A DNA stretch of 64,000 nt from Bacillus sp. FJAT-49711 (GCF_018343715.1 NZ_JAGYPL010000001.1:682001-746000); one strand, 5' to 3'; counted from the first letter of the stretch, positions 34,379 to 44,599 are shown. Made by a program: numbers and translations. Notes: generated by a model from the sequence alone, not told the origin.

Positions 34379-34798
34379 CTACTCTTCGCTGTCGTAGCTG
34401 AATTGCCAGTAAACCCCGAACTTGTCCGTTAATTGACCATAGTATTTACTAAAAAATGTTTCTTGAAGCTCCATGTTGATCGTTCCGTCTCTACCAAGTT
34501 TGTTGAATGCAGACTTCATTTCATCCAAATTCTTACTAACAATCGCCAATGTAATATTATTACCTACTGTAAAAGGCATTCCTGGCATCGTGTCGGAAAA
34601 CATGACATCACTGTCAAAAATATTAAGCCGAGCATGCAAGACTAACTGTTTCATTTCATCTGAAAGTGGATAATCAGGATGAGGCGGCTGTTCTCCAAAA
34701 GTCATAATTTCCGGAGTTCCCACGTTAAAAATTTGAGCGTAATATTCCACAGCTTCACGACAATTTCCATTGAAATTCATATAAACATTGACAGCCAT
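34379..34798 (-). CDS. Glyoxalase/bleomycin-resistance-like protein (PhnB/YjdN family)
   Basis: A 139-residue VOC-fold protein: MAVNVYMNFNGNCREAVEYY at the start, then MTFGEQPPHP and MFSDTMPGMPFTVGNN in the middle, and GVYWQFSYD at the end. This is the usual PhnB-like pattern. The members are mostly uncharacterised; an enzymatic metal site is not evident. ATG 34798 has AAGGAG 8 bases upstream; the three-codon longer GTG start overlaps that site. It stands alone, convergent with corA. Confidence 0.88.
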   Translation of the reverse strand: MAVNVYMNFNGNCREAVEYYAQIFNVGTPEIMTFGEQPPHPDYPLSDEMKQLVLHARLNIFDSDVMFSDTMPGMPFTVGNNITLAIVSKNLDEMKSAFNKLGRDGTINMELQETFFSKYYGQLTDKFGVYWQFSYDSEE

Positions 34799-34849
34799 TC
34801 TCAACACTCCTTACATTGTAGTACATATATTATATACAAGTTTTTCCAA

Positions 34850-36118
34850 TTAATCGAATACTGGCTCCATTTCAACTGATTTATTTTCTTTCTCAGGTTT
34901 TATTGCCTTCAAGGCCAGTAGTGCCGCAACTATACTAAGGGAAGCCAATAGTATAATCATATCGGTGATGTTTCCTTTCATTAGCAAAGCAATAACAGGG
35001 GGACCGGCTGCGACACCAGCAAAACGCATAGCACTGAAAATAGAAGTAATGGTTCCGCGCATTTCTTTTTCAATACTTTGTGTTAAAATTGCGTCCAAAC
35101 AAGGAAGCGATGCACCAATCCCAATACCGCAAAATAAAATTACGATAATTAAATATATAAAACGATCTGAAAACATCGTTGCCGCTACACTAATGCCTGC
35201 CAAAACCATTCCAAAAAAAGTAATCCATTTCATCTTTTTTAAACTGTCTTTAATGATCTTTCCTGCAATAAAAGAAGCTATACATAAAGCGGCAAGGGGG
35301 ATGGCGAGTAGAAAACCTTTCTTTACTCCATCATAGCCATATTTGTCTTCAAGGATGGATGACAAATAAAATAAAAGGCCGAACAATATAAACATAATGA
35401 TTGCCCCGATAATAAATACAGCAATTAACCATTTCCAATGTTCTTTAAATATTTGTTTTGTATTTTTGACAAACCTTCCGAAAGAAAGCTGATGGTCATC
35501 ATCCTTTGGTTTCTTTACACAAATCAGTATTAAAACTAATGAAACAAAGCAGAAAATGGGTATAGCGAAAAAAGGCAAAAACCAAATTATTCCTGCTATT
35601 AAAGAACCGAGAATTGGACTCAATACTTTACCAAATGTATTTGCTGTTTCGATGATTCCAAGCGACGAACTTACATCTTCTTCTTTTTTGTAAATATCAC
35701 CAACTAATGGAAGAACAATTGGAAAAGCTCCTGCAGCTCCAATCCCTTGAAGGATTCTTCCTATAATGATCCACGTAAAAGCAGAGTCTAGCTGCCACGA
35801 AGCCCAGCCAGAAAGAATACCGCCAAGACCAGCTATTATTAGCGAAGGGATAATGACTATTTTCCTTCCAAATTTATCTGATAAAAAACCAGCTATTGGA
35901 ATTAAAAAGATGGCAACAATTGAGTAAACAGTAATAATTAAACTGGATTGCAATTTTGAAATATGTAATTGCTTTTCCATCAGCGGTAATATTGGAATAA
36001 GCATAGAGTTTCCTAACGTCATAATTAAGGGAATGGAGGCAATAGCAATTATTGACCATTTACTTCCTTTTTTTTCTTCAAACAGTGAAAAAAGCGAATT
36101 ATGTACTTGTCTTTCCAT
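34850..36118 (-). CDS. MFS transporter, drug-efflux type
   Basis: A 422-residue protein with twelve predicted helices. The MFS loop motif GFLSDKFGRKIV follows helix 2, and GIGAAGAFPIVLPLVGD is a DHA1-type motif C-like region. A cytoplasmic loop separates the halves (KKPKDDDHQLSFGRFVKN). It probably exports small organic molecules with protons; the substrate is unknown. The start ATG is at 36118 with GAAAGGAAA upstream. It is divergent from the MOSC gene. Confidence 0.9.
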   Translation of the reverse strand: MERQVHNSLFSLFEEKKGSKWSIIAIASIPLIMTLGNSMLIPILPLMEKQLHISKLQSSLIITVYSIVAIFLIPIAGFLSDKFGRKIVIIPSLIIAGLGGILSGWASWQLDSAFTWIIIGRILQGIGAAGAFPIVLPLVGDIYKKEEDVSSSLGIIETANTFGKVLSPILGSLIAGIIWFLPFFAIPIFCFVSLVLILICVKKPKDDDHQLSFGRFVKNTKQIFKEHWKWLIAVFIIGAIIMFILFGLLFYLSSILEDKYGYDGVKKGFLLAIPLAALCIASFIAGKIIKDSLKKMKWITFFGMVLAGISVAATMFSDRFIYLIIVILFCGIGIGASLPCLDAILTQSIEKEMRGTITSIFSAMRFAGVAAGPPVIALLMKGNITDMIILLASLSIVAALLALKAIKPEKENKSVEMEPVFD

Positions 36119-36212
36119 GGCTATTTCCTTTCAAGCATAGTAAGATTAATATTTACTTATAGGTGTTTTTTATCCTTTTATACATAGAGCATTTAATGGG
36201 AGGGATAGAGAG

Positions 36213-36857
36213 ATGAAGATAGAAGCAGTAAGTATCGGAATTCCTCAATTAATTAGTAATGAAAATGGTCAATCTTTTCGTTCGGGTATAAGAAAACAAC
36301 AAGTGCAATCGGCCGATCTTCGTAAGCAAGGGTTTGCCCAAGATGGAGTAGCGGACTTGAAGAACCATGGAGGGGACGATCGAGCCGTTTGTTTTTATCC
36401 ATTTGAACATTATTCTTGGTGGGAACAGCAATCGGGGAAGAACATTAATATTCCTGCGTTTGGGGAGAACCTGACTGTTACGAATATGCTGGAAAGTGAT
36501 GTTTGTGTTGGCGATATTTATCAAATTGGTGCAGCCATTGTACAAATAACTCAAGGAAGGATTCCCTGTATTACAATTGATCATTCTAATGACATGAAAG
36601 GGATGCTGAACAATATTATTCGAACGGGTAAAACAGGATATTTTGCAAAAGTGTTAAAAGAGGGGATTATTGAACCTGGATTAAGACTTGAACTTCAAGA
36701 ACGTCCTAATCCAGGATTAAATATATCTGTTCTACATCAATTATTTTTCCATGAGCGCAAAAATTTTGAAGAAATAGCTTATGTTGCTGCCATTCCTGAA
36801 CTCGCCCAAGATATGAAAGCGAAATTTCTAAAGCTCATACCAATAAAGAGTTTATAA
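36213..36857 (+). CDS. MOSC domain protein, YiiM family
   Basis: A 214-residue MOSC-domain protein. Family pattern: SIGIPQ at the start, DGVADLKNHGGDDRAVCFYPFEHY in the middle, FGENLTV and the conserved Cys in GRIPCITID, which should bind the molybdenum cofactor as in YiiM-type N-hydroxylated-base reductases. The partner reductase is not nearby, but moeA and mobB in this window show the cell makes molybdenum cofactor. GGGAGGG lies about 9 bases before the ATG. Its 3' end overlaps the convergent Hsp20-like gene by 6 bases. Confidence 0.9.
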   Translation: MKIEAVSIGIPQLISNENGQSFRSGIRKQQVQSADLRKQGFAQDGVADLKNHGGDDRAVCFYPFEHYSWWEQQSGKNINIPAFGENLTVTNMLESDVCVGDIYQIGAAIVQITQGRIPCITIDHSNDMKGMLNNIIRTGKTGYFAKVLKEGIIEPGLRLELQERPNPGLNISVLHQLFFHERKNFEEIAYVAAIPELAQDMKAKFLKLIPIKSL

Positions 36858-37313
36858 TTTTTCAGAAACAGTTATTTCTGTATATTGAAGGTCATCACTT
36901 CTTGGGATTTTAATTTCTAATATTTGATTTTTAACTTGAGCGGAAGCTCCTTTTTTTTTGACTAGACTAGGTAGTGTAAATACTTGTCTGCTTCCTTCTC
37001 CTTGCAAGTTTTCTATGATTGCTTGATTTGACGTATGAAAAATCCTTAGCTGACTTAATGAAATTTCTGATGATAAATGTACTCTTATATATATATCATC
37101 GAAAGTTTCGAATACTTGAGCAGAGGGTTCGTGATTAGTCATTTGTGGATCTTTCATATTGTTACTTTGTTGTGAAGTCATATTTTCCATTGGAGAATTT
37201 TTCATTAACTTTTTCATCATGTCATTAACATATGAATGAACGTCTGAAGGATTCAATTGTTCAGTTAACTTTTTAATATCTTCGTTAAAAGGAAACATCC
37301 CCCATGGAAACAT
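36852..37313 (-). CDS. Hsp20/alpha-crystallin-like protein, possibly spore germination protein GerT
   Basis: A 153-residue protein. A helical N-terminal part (FPFNEDIKKLTEQLNPSDVHSYVNDMMKKLM) is followed from about residue 75 by an alpha-crystallin-type beta domain (VFETFDDIYIRVHLSSEISLSQLRIFHTSNQAIIEN and ILEIKIP). This layout resembles GerT/CotM-like spore proteins. ATG 37313 is chosen because GGAG lies 8 bases upstream; the frame start at 37367 has no site. Location in the spore is inference from the family. Confidence 0.7.
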   Translation of the reverse strand: MFPWGMFPFNEDIKKLTEQLNPSDVHSYVNDMMKKLMKNSPMENMTSQQSNNMKDPQMTNHEPSAQVFETFDDIYIRVHLSSEISLSQLRIFHTSNQAIIENLQGEGSRQVFTLPSLVKKKGASAQVKNQILEIKIPRSDDLQYTEITVSEKL

Positions 37314-37818
37314 AGTTCTCACTCCAACTTGAATGACTTTAAATTCAATGTTTTTTAAAGTCTTCATTTTTGATTTTTGTAATTTTGTTGAGTGCCTAAA
37401 GACTCCAAGCTTCCTGCTTTTTTCGCTTGTATTGTCAACATCCTATCGGACCTATCGTATTTTCTTTATCAAAATCATTCGTCTCTGAAATTTGACGGTC
37501 GTTGGATAAGGCGCTTTCGCTTTTCTTATTCACAATATATGCGAAAGTAGGCTTAGGTGGGAATCACATTGAAAAACAATAAGCAAAACCATTGGAATTT
37601 TTAAGTAATCATAGTAAGATTGATATGGTTAAAAGGCAACAAAGTAAATCAGGCTATTTCATTCGACAATATTAGCTAAAATAGCGTGAAAAGTAACATT
37701 TAGTCTTTATATTAAGGTTTGTCAATGATAAAATGGAGATTGTGAGCTTTTCACGAAAGTTTTATGAATATTGTATGAAAATAAAAATTATGGTTGAAAT
37801 GGTGGAGGCGTATCACTA
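37314..37818. other. Upstream region of odhA
   Basis: 505 bases without a supportable gene. A family-B-like fragment AAGGCGCTTTCGCTTTTC is at about 37509-37526. TTGTGAGCTTTTCACGA at 37740-37756 is a near-palindrome close to odhA but does not fit a cre, Rex or Fnr spacing. GGTGGAGGCG gives the odhA ribosome binding site. Confidence 0.4.
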
Positions 37819-40662
37819 ATGAGTAAAAAGGCTTCATATCAAGGGACACCTTGGCATAATTTTTCTGGGCCAAACCTTGGTTATGTCATTGAAGTATATG
37901 AGCAGTATCTTACAGATCCAGATAGTATTGAACCTGATTTGAAACAATTGTTTGATCAATGGGGTGCACCTACTTCTGTTGTTGAGGAAGAATCAACAAA
38001 AGGGCAAGCTGATGTTTCTTTCCAGCTTCCAACTAACCCAAATTTACTCAGTAAAATAGTTGCTGCAGTCAAGCTCGCAGATAATATTCGTACATATGGA
38101 CATTTAGCTGCAGATATTAACCCTTTGAATGATAAAGCAAAAGAAAATAGAAGGATTGAGCTTTCAGAATATAATTTAACTGAAGAAGATCTGAAATACG
38201 TACCTGCTTCTTTCATTTCACCAAATGCTCCTTCAAATTTACAAAATGGTTTGGATGCAATCAACCATTTGAAAAAGGTGTACACAAAAAAGCTAGCGTT
38301 TGAATATCATCAAGTGCATGAATTAGAAGAAAAAAATTGGCTTCAGCAACAAATAGAATCAGAAAGCTTTTATCCTTCACTTTCTAAAGAAGAGCGCATC
38401 AATTTATTATATCGCCTTTCTGAAGTGGACGGATTCGAAAAGTTTTTACACAGAACTTTTGTTGGGCAAAAGCGTTTTTCAATAGAGGGTCTGGACACAC
38501 TCGTACCTTTAATGGATCGCATTATTAGTTTAACTGTTGAAACTGGAACAAGAACGGTTAATATTGGCATGGCGCATCGTGGGCGCTTAAATGTTCTTGC
38601 ACATGTTCTGGAAAAACCATATAAAATGATTTTTTCTGAATTTCAACACGCTCCTAATAAAGATTTGATACCTTCTGAAGGTTCGATTGGCATTACATAT
38701 GGATGGACTGGGGATGTAAAATATCACTTAGGCGCTGACCGCAGGTTAAAGCGGGGAAGTACCGCAAATACAAGAATTACATTAGCGAATAATCCAAGTC
38801 ACCTTGAAGTTGTAGGGCCAATCGTTGATGGTTATACTCGTGCAGCTCAAGAAAATCGTAATAAACCAGGATACCCTGAACAGGATGTTGCGAGCTGTGT
38901 AGCTATTTCTGTTCACGGTGATGCGGCTTTCCCAGGAGAAGGAATTGGTCAGGAAACGCTCAATATGGGACAGTTAAAAGGCTATAACACTGGGGGTACG
39001 ATCCATATTATTGCGAATAATATGATTGGATTTACAACGGAAAGTTCAGATTCTCGTTCGACAAAATATGCATCAGATATTGCAAAAGGGTTTGAAATCC
39101 CGATTGTCCATGTGAATGCCGATGATCCAGAAGCAGTGATTGCCGCAGCCATTTTAGCATACAAATATAGACAAAAATTTCATAAAGATTTTGTCATTGA
39201 TTTAATAGGGTATAGAAGGTTTGGTCATAATGAGATGGATGAGCCAATGGTGACAAACCCATTAATGTACAATATTGTTAAAAGCCATCCAACTGTTAAA
39301 GAAATATATGCTGAACGTTTGGCAGCTAAAGAAATCATTACAAAAGAAGAAATTTCTAAAATCGATAGCGATATACAAGAACGCTTGCAAAAAGAATATG
39401 ATACGGCTGTTTCTGGTAAAGAAGAAGACCAGGATATTGCTATGAATCCACCGGAATACGTTATGAATGGTATACAGCAATATAAGACAAATGTAAACAA
39501 AGATGAACTTAAAACAATCAACGCAGAATTATTGCAATGGCCAGAGAATTTTAATGTTTTCCAAAAGCTTAGCCGTATTTTGAAAAGAAGAGAGAATATT
39601 TTTGATGGTGAAGGCAAAATTGAATGGGCACATGCCGAGTCGCTTGCATTTGGTTCAATTTTAAAAGAGGGCACTCCAATCCGTTTTACTGGTCAGGATT
39701 CACAGCGCGGTACATTTGCCCAAAGAAATCTTGTTTTACATGATGAAAAAACAGGGGAAGAATTTATTCCAATGCATCATCTTTCAGATGTTAATTCCTC
39801 ATTTGTTGTGTACAACAGCCCATTGACGGAAGCTGCAGTAGTTGGTTTTGAATATGGCTACAACGTATTTGCACCGGAAACCCTTGTCATTTGGGAAGCA
39901 CAATTTGGTGATTTTGCCAACATGGCCCAAGTTTATTTTGATCAATTTATTTCATCAGGAAGAGCAAAGTGGGGACAGAAATCCGGCTTGGTTATGATGT
40001 TGCCGCACGGATATGAAGGTCAAGGGCCTGAACATTCTAGCGGAAGGGTCGAAAGATTTCTTCAAAGTGCTGCAGAAAATAACTGGACTGTCGCGAATTT
40101 ATCAACTTCCGCCCAGTACTTCCACTTGTTAAGAAGGCAGGCTGCGACGCTTGGGACAGATGGTGTAAAACCGCTAGTTATCATGACTCCAAAGAGTCTG
40201 CTTAGACATCCACTGGCATCTTCAAATGTTGAAGAATTTACAGAAGGTGGCTTTAAACAAGTGCTTGAACAAACGGGCCTTGGTCAAAATAAAGAAGCGG
40301 TTGAGCGGATTGTCCTATGCAGTGGAAAAGTGGCAATTGATCTTGAAGATCATCTAAAAAATGAATCTGACTTAGATTGGCTCCATATTTTAAGGGTAGA
40401 ACAATTATATCCATTCCCGAAAAAAGATATCGAAAATATTCTTGCTAGTTATCCAAATGTAAAAGAACTTGTTTGGGTTCAAGAAGAACCAAAAAATATG
40501 GGTGGATGGATGCATGTTGATCCTTATTTAAGAGGAGTAGCACCAAAAGGGGCAGATGTTAAATATACGGGAAGACGGAGACGTTCTAGTCCTTCTGAGG
40601 GAGATCCAACTATTCATAAAAAAGAGCAAAATCGTATTATTCAAGAAGCATTTACTAGATAA
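37819..40662 (+). CDS. odhA: 2-oxoglutarate dehydrogenase E1 component
   Basis: A 947-residue thiamine-diphosphate enzyme, first subunit of the 2-oxoglutarate dehydrogenase complex of the TCA cycle; it decarboxylates 2-oxoglutarate and passes succinyl to the lipoyl of OdhB. The N-terminal [20 protein letters not shown] matches other E1o. [16 protein letters not shown] and [11 protein letters not shown] (ThDP motif) lie in the first half, and [20 protein letters not shown] in the second. The length is as in B. subtilis (944). It is followed 70 bases later by odhB; the two form an operon. Confidence 0.98.
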   Translation: MSKKASYQGTPWHNFSGPNLGYVIEVYEQYLTDPDSIEPDLKQLFDQWGAPTSVVEEESTKGQADVSFQLPTNPNLLSKIVAAVKLADNIRTYGHLAADINPLNDKAKENRRIELSEYNLTEEDLKYVPASFISPNAPSNLQNGLDAINHLKKVYTKKLAFEYHQVHELEEKNWLQQQIESESFYPSLSKEERINLLYRLSEVDGFEKFLHRTFVGQKRFSIEGLDTLVPLMDRIISLTVETGTRTVNIGMAHRGRLNVLAHVLEKPYKMIFSEFQHAPNKDLIPSEGSIGITYGWTGDVKYHLGADRRLKRGSTANTRITLANNPSHLEVVGPIVDGYTRAAQENRNKPGYPEQDVASCVAISVHGDAAFPGEGIGQETLNMGQLKGYNTGGTIHIIANNMIGFTTESSDSRSTKYASDIAKGFEIPIVHVNADDPEAVIAAAILAYKYRQKFHKDFVIDLIGYRRFGHNEMDEPMVTNPLMYNIVKSHPTVKEIYAERLAAKEIITKEEISKIDSDIQERLQKEYDTAVSGKEEDQDIAMNPPEYVMNGIQQYKTNVNKDELKTINAELLQWPENFNVFQKLSRILKRRENIFDGEGKIEWAHAESLAFGSILKEGTPIRFTGQDSQRGTFAQRNLVLHDEKTGEEFIPMHHLSDVNSSFVVYNSPLTEAAVVGFEYGYNVFAPETLVIWEAQFGDFANMAQVYFDQFISSGRAKWGQKSGLVMMLPHGYEGQGPEHSSGRVERFLQSAAENNWTVANLSTSAQYFHLLRRQAATLGTDGVKPLVIMTPKSLLRHPLASSNVEEFTEGGFKQVLEQTGLGQNKEAVERIVLCSGKVAIDLEDHLKNESDLDWLHILRVEQLYPFPKKDIENILASYPNVKELVWVQEEPKNMGGWMHVDPYLRGVAPKGADVKYTGRRRRSSPSEGDPTIHKKEQNRIIQEAFTR

Positions 40663-40732
40663 CGTTGTAATGGAAAGCAAAGCTAGCTAAAATTGATAAT
40701 TTGATTGGTTTAGATTAGAGGAGGATTTCAAA

Positions 40733-41968
40733 GTGGCTGAAATTAAAGTACCTGAATTAGCAGAATCGATTACGGAAGGTACAATCGCGCAATGGTTAAA
40801 AAAACCGGGTGATCATGTTGAAAAAGGAGAGTACATCGTTGAACTTGAAACAGATAAAGTCAATGTGGAAGTAATCTCCGAAGAATCAGGAATTGTTAAA
40901 GAATTAAAAGCGGCTGAAGGCGATACTGTTCAAGTAGGTGAAGTTATTGCGATTGTAGAAGCAGGTGGAGTGCAAGCCGCAGAGGCACAGCCTACTGCTG
41001 CAGAGCCTGAGAAGGCAGCAGCTCCGGTAGAAGAACCTCAAAAAGAACAAGCACAAACTGAAGCCGAGAAAAAAGATCGGCCAATTGCATCTCCTGCAGC
41101 ACGTAAGCTAGCTAGAGAAAAAGGAATCGACTTAAGTGAAGTTCCGACTGTTGATCCGCTTGGTCGTGTTAGAAAACAAGATATTACATCATTTTCTAAT
41201 CAGCCAGTGCAGCCTGCTGGGCAAGCACCAACTCCTAAAGCTGCTGCTCCTGCTCAAGAAGAAGGTAAACCAGTTGAGCGCGTTCGTTTATCAAGACGCC
41301 GCCAAACGATTGCAAAAAGACTAGTTGAAGTTCAACAAAATGCAGCTATGTTAACTACTTTCAATGAAATTGATATGACGGCTGTTATGGATCTTCGTAA
41401 ACGCAAAAAAGATAAATTTTATGAACAACATGATGTTCGCCTAGGTTTTATGTCATTTTTTACTAAAGCAGTAGTTTCTGCATTAAAGAAATATCCTGCT
41501 GTCAATTCAGAACTGCAAGGTGATGAATTGCTTTTGAAAAAGTTCTATGATATCGGTGTAGCCGTATCTACGGATGAAGGACTCGTCGTTCCGGTAATTC
41601 GCGATTGCGATCGTAAAAACTTCGCGGAAATTGAAGCAGATATTTTGGCAGTAGCTAAAAAAGCAAGAGATAATAAACTAGCTTTAAGTGATCTACAAGG
41701 TGGAACCTTTACCATTACAAACGGCGGAGTTTTCGGATCATTGCTATCCACGCCAATTCTAAACGGTACTCAAGTTGGAATTCTAGGTATGCATACGATT
41801 CAAACTAGACCAGTCGCGATCGATGCAGAACGTATGGAAAATCGCCCAATGATGTATGTTGCACTTTCATATGATCACCGCGTGATCGATGGAAAAGAAG
41901 CTGTTGGATTCCTCGTAACAATTAAAAAATTATTAGAAAACCCAGAAGACCTTTTATTGGAAGGTTAA
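40733..41968 (+). CDS. odhB: 2-oxoglutarate dehydrogenase E2 (dihydrolipoyl succinyltransferase)
   Basis: A 411-residue core subunit. The lipoyl domain is at 1-80, with the lipoylated Lys in ETDKVNVEV. An Ala/Pro/Glu-rich linker follows, then the peripheral subunit-binding domain ([19 protein letters not shown], about 115-150), a second linker and the catalytic domain (about 185-411) with [13 protein letters not shown] near the end (catalytic His). The start is GTG 40733 behind GAGGAGG. A terminator follows the stop. Confidence 0.98.
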   Translation: MAEIKVPELAESITEGTIAQWLKKPGDHVEKGEYIVELETDKVNVEVISEESGIVKELKAAEGDTVQVGEVIAIVEAGGVQAAEAQPTAAEPEKAAAPVEEPQKEQAQTEAEKKDRPIASPAARKLAREKGIDLSEVPTVDPLGRVRKQDITSFSNQPVQPAGQAPTPKAAAPAQEEGKPVERVRLSRRRQTIAKRLVEVQQNAAMLTTFNEIDMTAVMDLRKRKKDKFYEQHDVRLGFMSFFTKAVVSALKKYPAVNSELQGDELLLKKFYDIGVAVSTDEGLVVPVIRDCDRKNFAEIEADILAVAKKARDNKLALSDLQGGTFTITNGGVFGSLLSTPILNGTQVGILGMHTIQTRPVAIDAERMENRPMMYVALSYDHRVIDGKEAVGFLVTIKKLLENPEDLLLEG

Positions 41969-41978
41969 TGATAAAAGT

Positions 41979-42018
41979 AAGGAACGGCCGTTTTTATTAC
42001 GGTCGTTCCTTTTTTTGG
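41979..42018 (+). terminator. odhAB terminator
   Basis: An AAGGAACGGCCGT / ACGGTCGTTCCTT stem with one mismatch, then TTTTT. Confidence 0.85.
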
Positions 42019-42059
42019 CGATTAAATTATCGTTATTGGGCAGAAGGTCGAAATTCTTA

Positions 42060-42175
42060 ATAGGTTTGTCAATCAAGAGTATCATGATGGACAAAGCTAT
42101 CAATTTAATCATGATACTGTCCAACAAGAGTGTCATGTTGAACAAAGTTACGAATATAAACCCGAGTTTGTCCAA
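42060..42175. repeat. Direct and inverted repeats downstream of odhB
   Basis: CAAGAGTATCATGATGGACA (42073-) recurs as CAAGAGTGTCATGTTGAACA 52 bases later. Between them ATCATGATAC is the inverse of GTATCATGAT. Nothing codes here; similar TGTCCAACAAGAGTGTCATG tracts are familiar from intergenic DNA of other bacilli. Confidence 0.5.
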
Positions 42176-42292
42176 GTGAAAAAGGAATAAATCGAATGAC
42201 CCTTCTCAAAAGATTGTATTTGTATTTTATGCATAATAATTTGTTTGCTAAGAATATGCTGAAATGAATGTAAACTTGAGGAGGTCGTTATA

Positions 42293-43102
42293 TTGTCTCT
42301 TACGTTAACTGAGTTGAAGTTTGAACATGAGTTTTGGCTGCAAATTCTTGGGGATCATTCTAGATTTATTTTAGATTCTTTAGCACCATCTGAAACAGCC
42401 GATATTAAGTTGGCACAAAAATTCAAAAATACGTTCGACCGATTATTGGCAAATGCAAGACAATTAACAAATGTCGAAGAGGGTATCACGTTGACTGCTG
42501 AAGCAATGGCCGATACACACGAGTTAAAAGAATTCAAGTTTTCTTTGATAGAAAAATTACTGTTTAAAAAAATCAAATTTCATTTGTCACCAACATTCAT
42601 CAACCATATGGTTAATGAATTAGAAGAATACGAAAGAATCATCAGTTACTTTTTGAAAAATGAATCGCCGCCTAATTCACATGAATTGCATCACCATTTA
42701 TTATGGCTTAGTGACGCGGCGGGGCATGCAGGTGCAATCCAGGATCAGTTGGATGGCACAGAAAAAAAGCTTAAGTACGAAAGTGCTGTTTTTAATAAAG
42801 ATTTTGAGCATCTTTATTTAAAAGCGGTTGAATTCGCCGGATACTTACGGACTCATATTTATCAATTTCCCGCTCTTTCCCGATTAAACAATGAGGCAAA
42901 ATTGGAAATTGAAGCATTTCAAATATTTCTAAATGAAATTTTAGAACTCGAGATTTCAGAACAAGTACTTGGAACGTTCCCGGCATTAATGGCAGATCAC
43001 ATGTTTAGGGAGGAGTGTTATTACTTAACAAAATTGGCTGAATCTACAAAATCACAGGAACCATACTGCAACCCGGCATCACCACGAATTGAAGAGCAGT
43101 AA
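42293..43102 (+). CDS. DUF2935 family protein
   Basis: A 269-residue all-helical cytoplasmic protein made of two related halves. His and Glu residues lie in helices (FEHEFWLQILGDHSRFI at 9-25, HHHLLWLSDAAGHAGAI in the middle, ADHMFREECYYL near the end), a pattern like ferritin- or hemerythrin-type metal sites. DUF2935 is the family I recall for this; its function is not established. The start is TTG 42293, 7 bases after GAGGAGG. A terminator follows directly. Confidence 0.85.
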   Translation: MSLTLTELKFEHEFWLQILGDHSRFILDSLAPSETADIKLAQKFKNTFDRLLANARQLTNVEEGITLTAEAMADTHELKEFKFSLIEKLLFKKIKFHLSPTFINHMVNELEEYERIISYFLKNESPPNSHELHHHLLWLSDAAGHAGAIQDQLDGTEKKLKYESAVFNKDFEHLYLKAVEFAGYLRTHIYQFPALSRLNNEAKLEIEAFQIFLNEILELEISEQVLGTFPALMADHMFREECYYLTKLAESTKSQEPYCNPASPRIEEQ

Positions 43103-43103
43103 A

Positions 43104-43132
43104 AAAGCGTGCCCATTAAAGGCACGCCTACA
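43104..43132 (+). terminator. DUF2935 gene terminator
   Basis: An AGCGTGCC / GGCACGCC stem with a 7-base loop directly after the stop codon. The U-run is weak (CTACACG). Confidence 0.55.
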
Positions 43133-43171
43133 CGTAATTTTCAAGTTTAATAGAGAATTACTATAAATCTA

Positions 43172-43294
43172 TTATGGTTTTAGTCCACGTTTTCTCAATT
43201 CCGATTTTAATAATTTTATCCATTCACTCTCGTGCTCATTCTTTTTCGCGTCTCGATAGGCAGCAACTAGCAGTTCGTTACTCATGATTTTCAT
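43172..43294 (-). CDS. sda: Sda-like sporulation kinase inhibitor
   Basis: A 40-residue peptide, MKIMSNELLVAAYRDAKKNE then HESEWIKLLKSELRKRGLKP. It aligns without gaps to B. subtilis Sda (46 residues): S-N-E-L-L at the start of helix 1, Y and A in it, then W-I-x-L-L-x-x-E-L-x-x-R-x-L in helix 2. Sda blocks the KinA histidine kinase and so delays sporulation when replication is disturbed. ATG 43294 has GAGGAGG about 12 bases upstream; ATG 43285 is an alternative. No clear DnaA box cluster is seen before it, unlike B. subtilis sda, so its control may differ. Confidence 0.7.
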   Translation of the reverse strand: MKIMSNELLVAAYRDAKKNEHESEWIKLLKSELRKRGLKP

Positions 43295-43382
43295 GCCAGT
43301 AAAAAACCTCCTCGTGAAATTGGATTATTCTCTATATAAAAATTATTGTACTATTTATTTTTAAAAAAAGAAAGCGATAACT

Positions 43383-43428
43383 AAAAAAAAGAAGAAATAC
43401 AATTAATTTATTAACTGTATTTCTTCTA
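43383..43428 (-). terminator. Strong minus-strand terminator after the decayed gene
   Basis: A 12-bp AGAAGAAATACA / TGTATTTCTTCT stem followed on the minus strand by TTTTTTTT. It points to a transcript coming from 43458-43810. Confidence 0.75.
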
Positions 43429-43457
43429 AACCGCTAGTGACGAAAGCTAAAAGACAC

Positions 43458-43805
43458 TCATTCAAAATAATTATTAAGTTCATACGATCCTAATCCCGTC
43501 CAAGGCCTAATTATTTTTATGGGTGTCCATCGATGATAGTTCACATTGTCCCTGCACGATGACATTTGGCGATGTAGTGTGCGTTGGCTACATCACGAAT
43601 TGATAAGGGCATAATTTTTTAAAATCACATCGTCCTCATATGGAAGGGCAGCTTTAACAGATCCGCTCGTTTTTTGACCCCAGTCAACAATTTTTTCTCC
43701 TCTATTATTCCTTTTTTTATAGTTCAAGTGGCCTTTTTTGCAATATCAACATTAATTAATGATCTTTCCGTTCTTTGTAAGAAATTTTACTGTCAATTCC
43801 CTCAA
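43458..43805 (-). pseudogene. Decayed or recoded gene with in-frame stops
   Basis: A 116-codon frame runs from TTG 43805 (AGGAGG 6 bases upstream) to TGA 43458, interrupted by TAA, TGA and TGA. Between the stops the translation looks like protein: RELTVKFLTKNGKIIN, YCKKGHLNYKK, GEKIVDWGQKTSGSVKAAL, then NVNYHRWTPIKIIRPWTGLG and SYELNNYFE. A strong terminator follows on the same strand. I do not recognise the family. It could also be several tiny genes or a non-coding RNA. Confidence 0.35.
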
Positions 43806-44001
43806 TGAATACCTCCTAAAATTAATAAATTTTGTGAGAGATTCTAGATTGACTGACGTTCAAATTCTATTGTATTTCTCTTTTATTACAGAAACAACTA
43901 ATACTTTCTGACAATTATAAACACTATTTTATGTTTTAGTTTAAAACTCGACAAATTCATACGTATTAACGATGAAAATTGTTTTTTTATACTCTTTACT
44001 A

Positions 44002-44030
44002 TTTACACTACAGTAAACTATAATTATAAA
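44002..44030 (+). promoter_or_regulatory. Likely sigma-A promoter of rok
   Basis: TTTACA (44002-44007), a 17-base spacer and TATAAA (44025-44030), about 50 bases before the rok start. The palindromic TTTACACTACAGTAAA overlaps it and could be an operator. Confidence 0.55.
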
Positions 44031-44077
44031 TATACTTGCTATTTAGAAAGTTTATTTATTAGTTAGGGGGCGAAAAA

Positions 44078-44575
44078 ATGTTTAATGAAAGAATAGCACT
44101 AAAAATGAGATTAGAACAGATGAAAGAAGCTGAGGAGCAATTACTTTCCAAACTGCAAACAGAAAGAGAAGCGATATTTAATAGACTTAGAGAGTTAGAT
44201 TCTATGTCTGAGTCAGAAACGACATCCGATGAAAAAATTCATTACATAGATTCTCATAGCAAATTAATAGAAGCGCCTTCCAACACCATTGAAAATGCTC
44301 CCAAAACTAGAAAAGGCAGGCCTTCTAGAAGAAGTAAAACAACTAAAATGAGAGAATCTGCTATCATGATTTTAAAAGAGCAAGATGCACCAATTAGGGG
44401 CTCGGTTCTTCAGAAACAAATTGAAGAAAGAACTGGATTTAGAATTGCTAACATGACAACTTTTATGAACACAATTAAAAAGACTGATGATAATATTATG
44501 AAATTGGGAAGAGGTTTATACTATTATCAAAAGAGTGAACATATTAGAAATACTGGAGCTAGAAGCCTAGGCTAA
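44078..44575 (+). CDS. rok: Rok, nucleoid-associated repressor
   Basis: A 165-residue DNA-binding protein. The N-terminal coiled coil MFNERIALKMRLEQMKEAEE (1-45) drives oligomerisation. The middle is a charged linker with KGRPSRRSKTTK. The C-terminal winged-helix domain (about 90-155) has KMRESAIMILKEQDAPIRGS and NMTTFMNTIKK. Start, order and motifs parallel B. subtilis Rok, which silences AT-rich and acquired genes and comK. GGGGGCG precedes the ATG, a promoter lies at 44002-44030, and a terminator follows. Rok is known from a limited set of bacilli, so its presence is a useful taxonomic clue. Confidence 0.9.
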   Translation: MFNERIALKMRLEQMKEAEEQLLSKLQTEREAIFNRLRELDSMSESETTSDEKIHYIDSHSKLIEAPSNTIENAPKTRKGRPSRRSKTTKMRESAIMILKEQDAPIRGSVLQKQIEERTGFRIANMTTFMNTIKKTDDNIMKLGRGLYYYQKSEHIRNTGARSLG

Positions 44576-44599
44576 TTGGATTGTGTTTTTTTGAATGTG

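Noticed and set aside
37740-37756. Catabolite or Rex operator before odhA
   Set aside because: TTGTGAGCTTTTCACGA has a one-base-short spacer for Rex and does not match the cre consensus.
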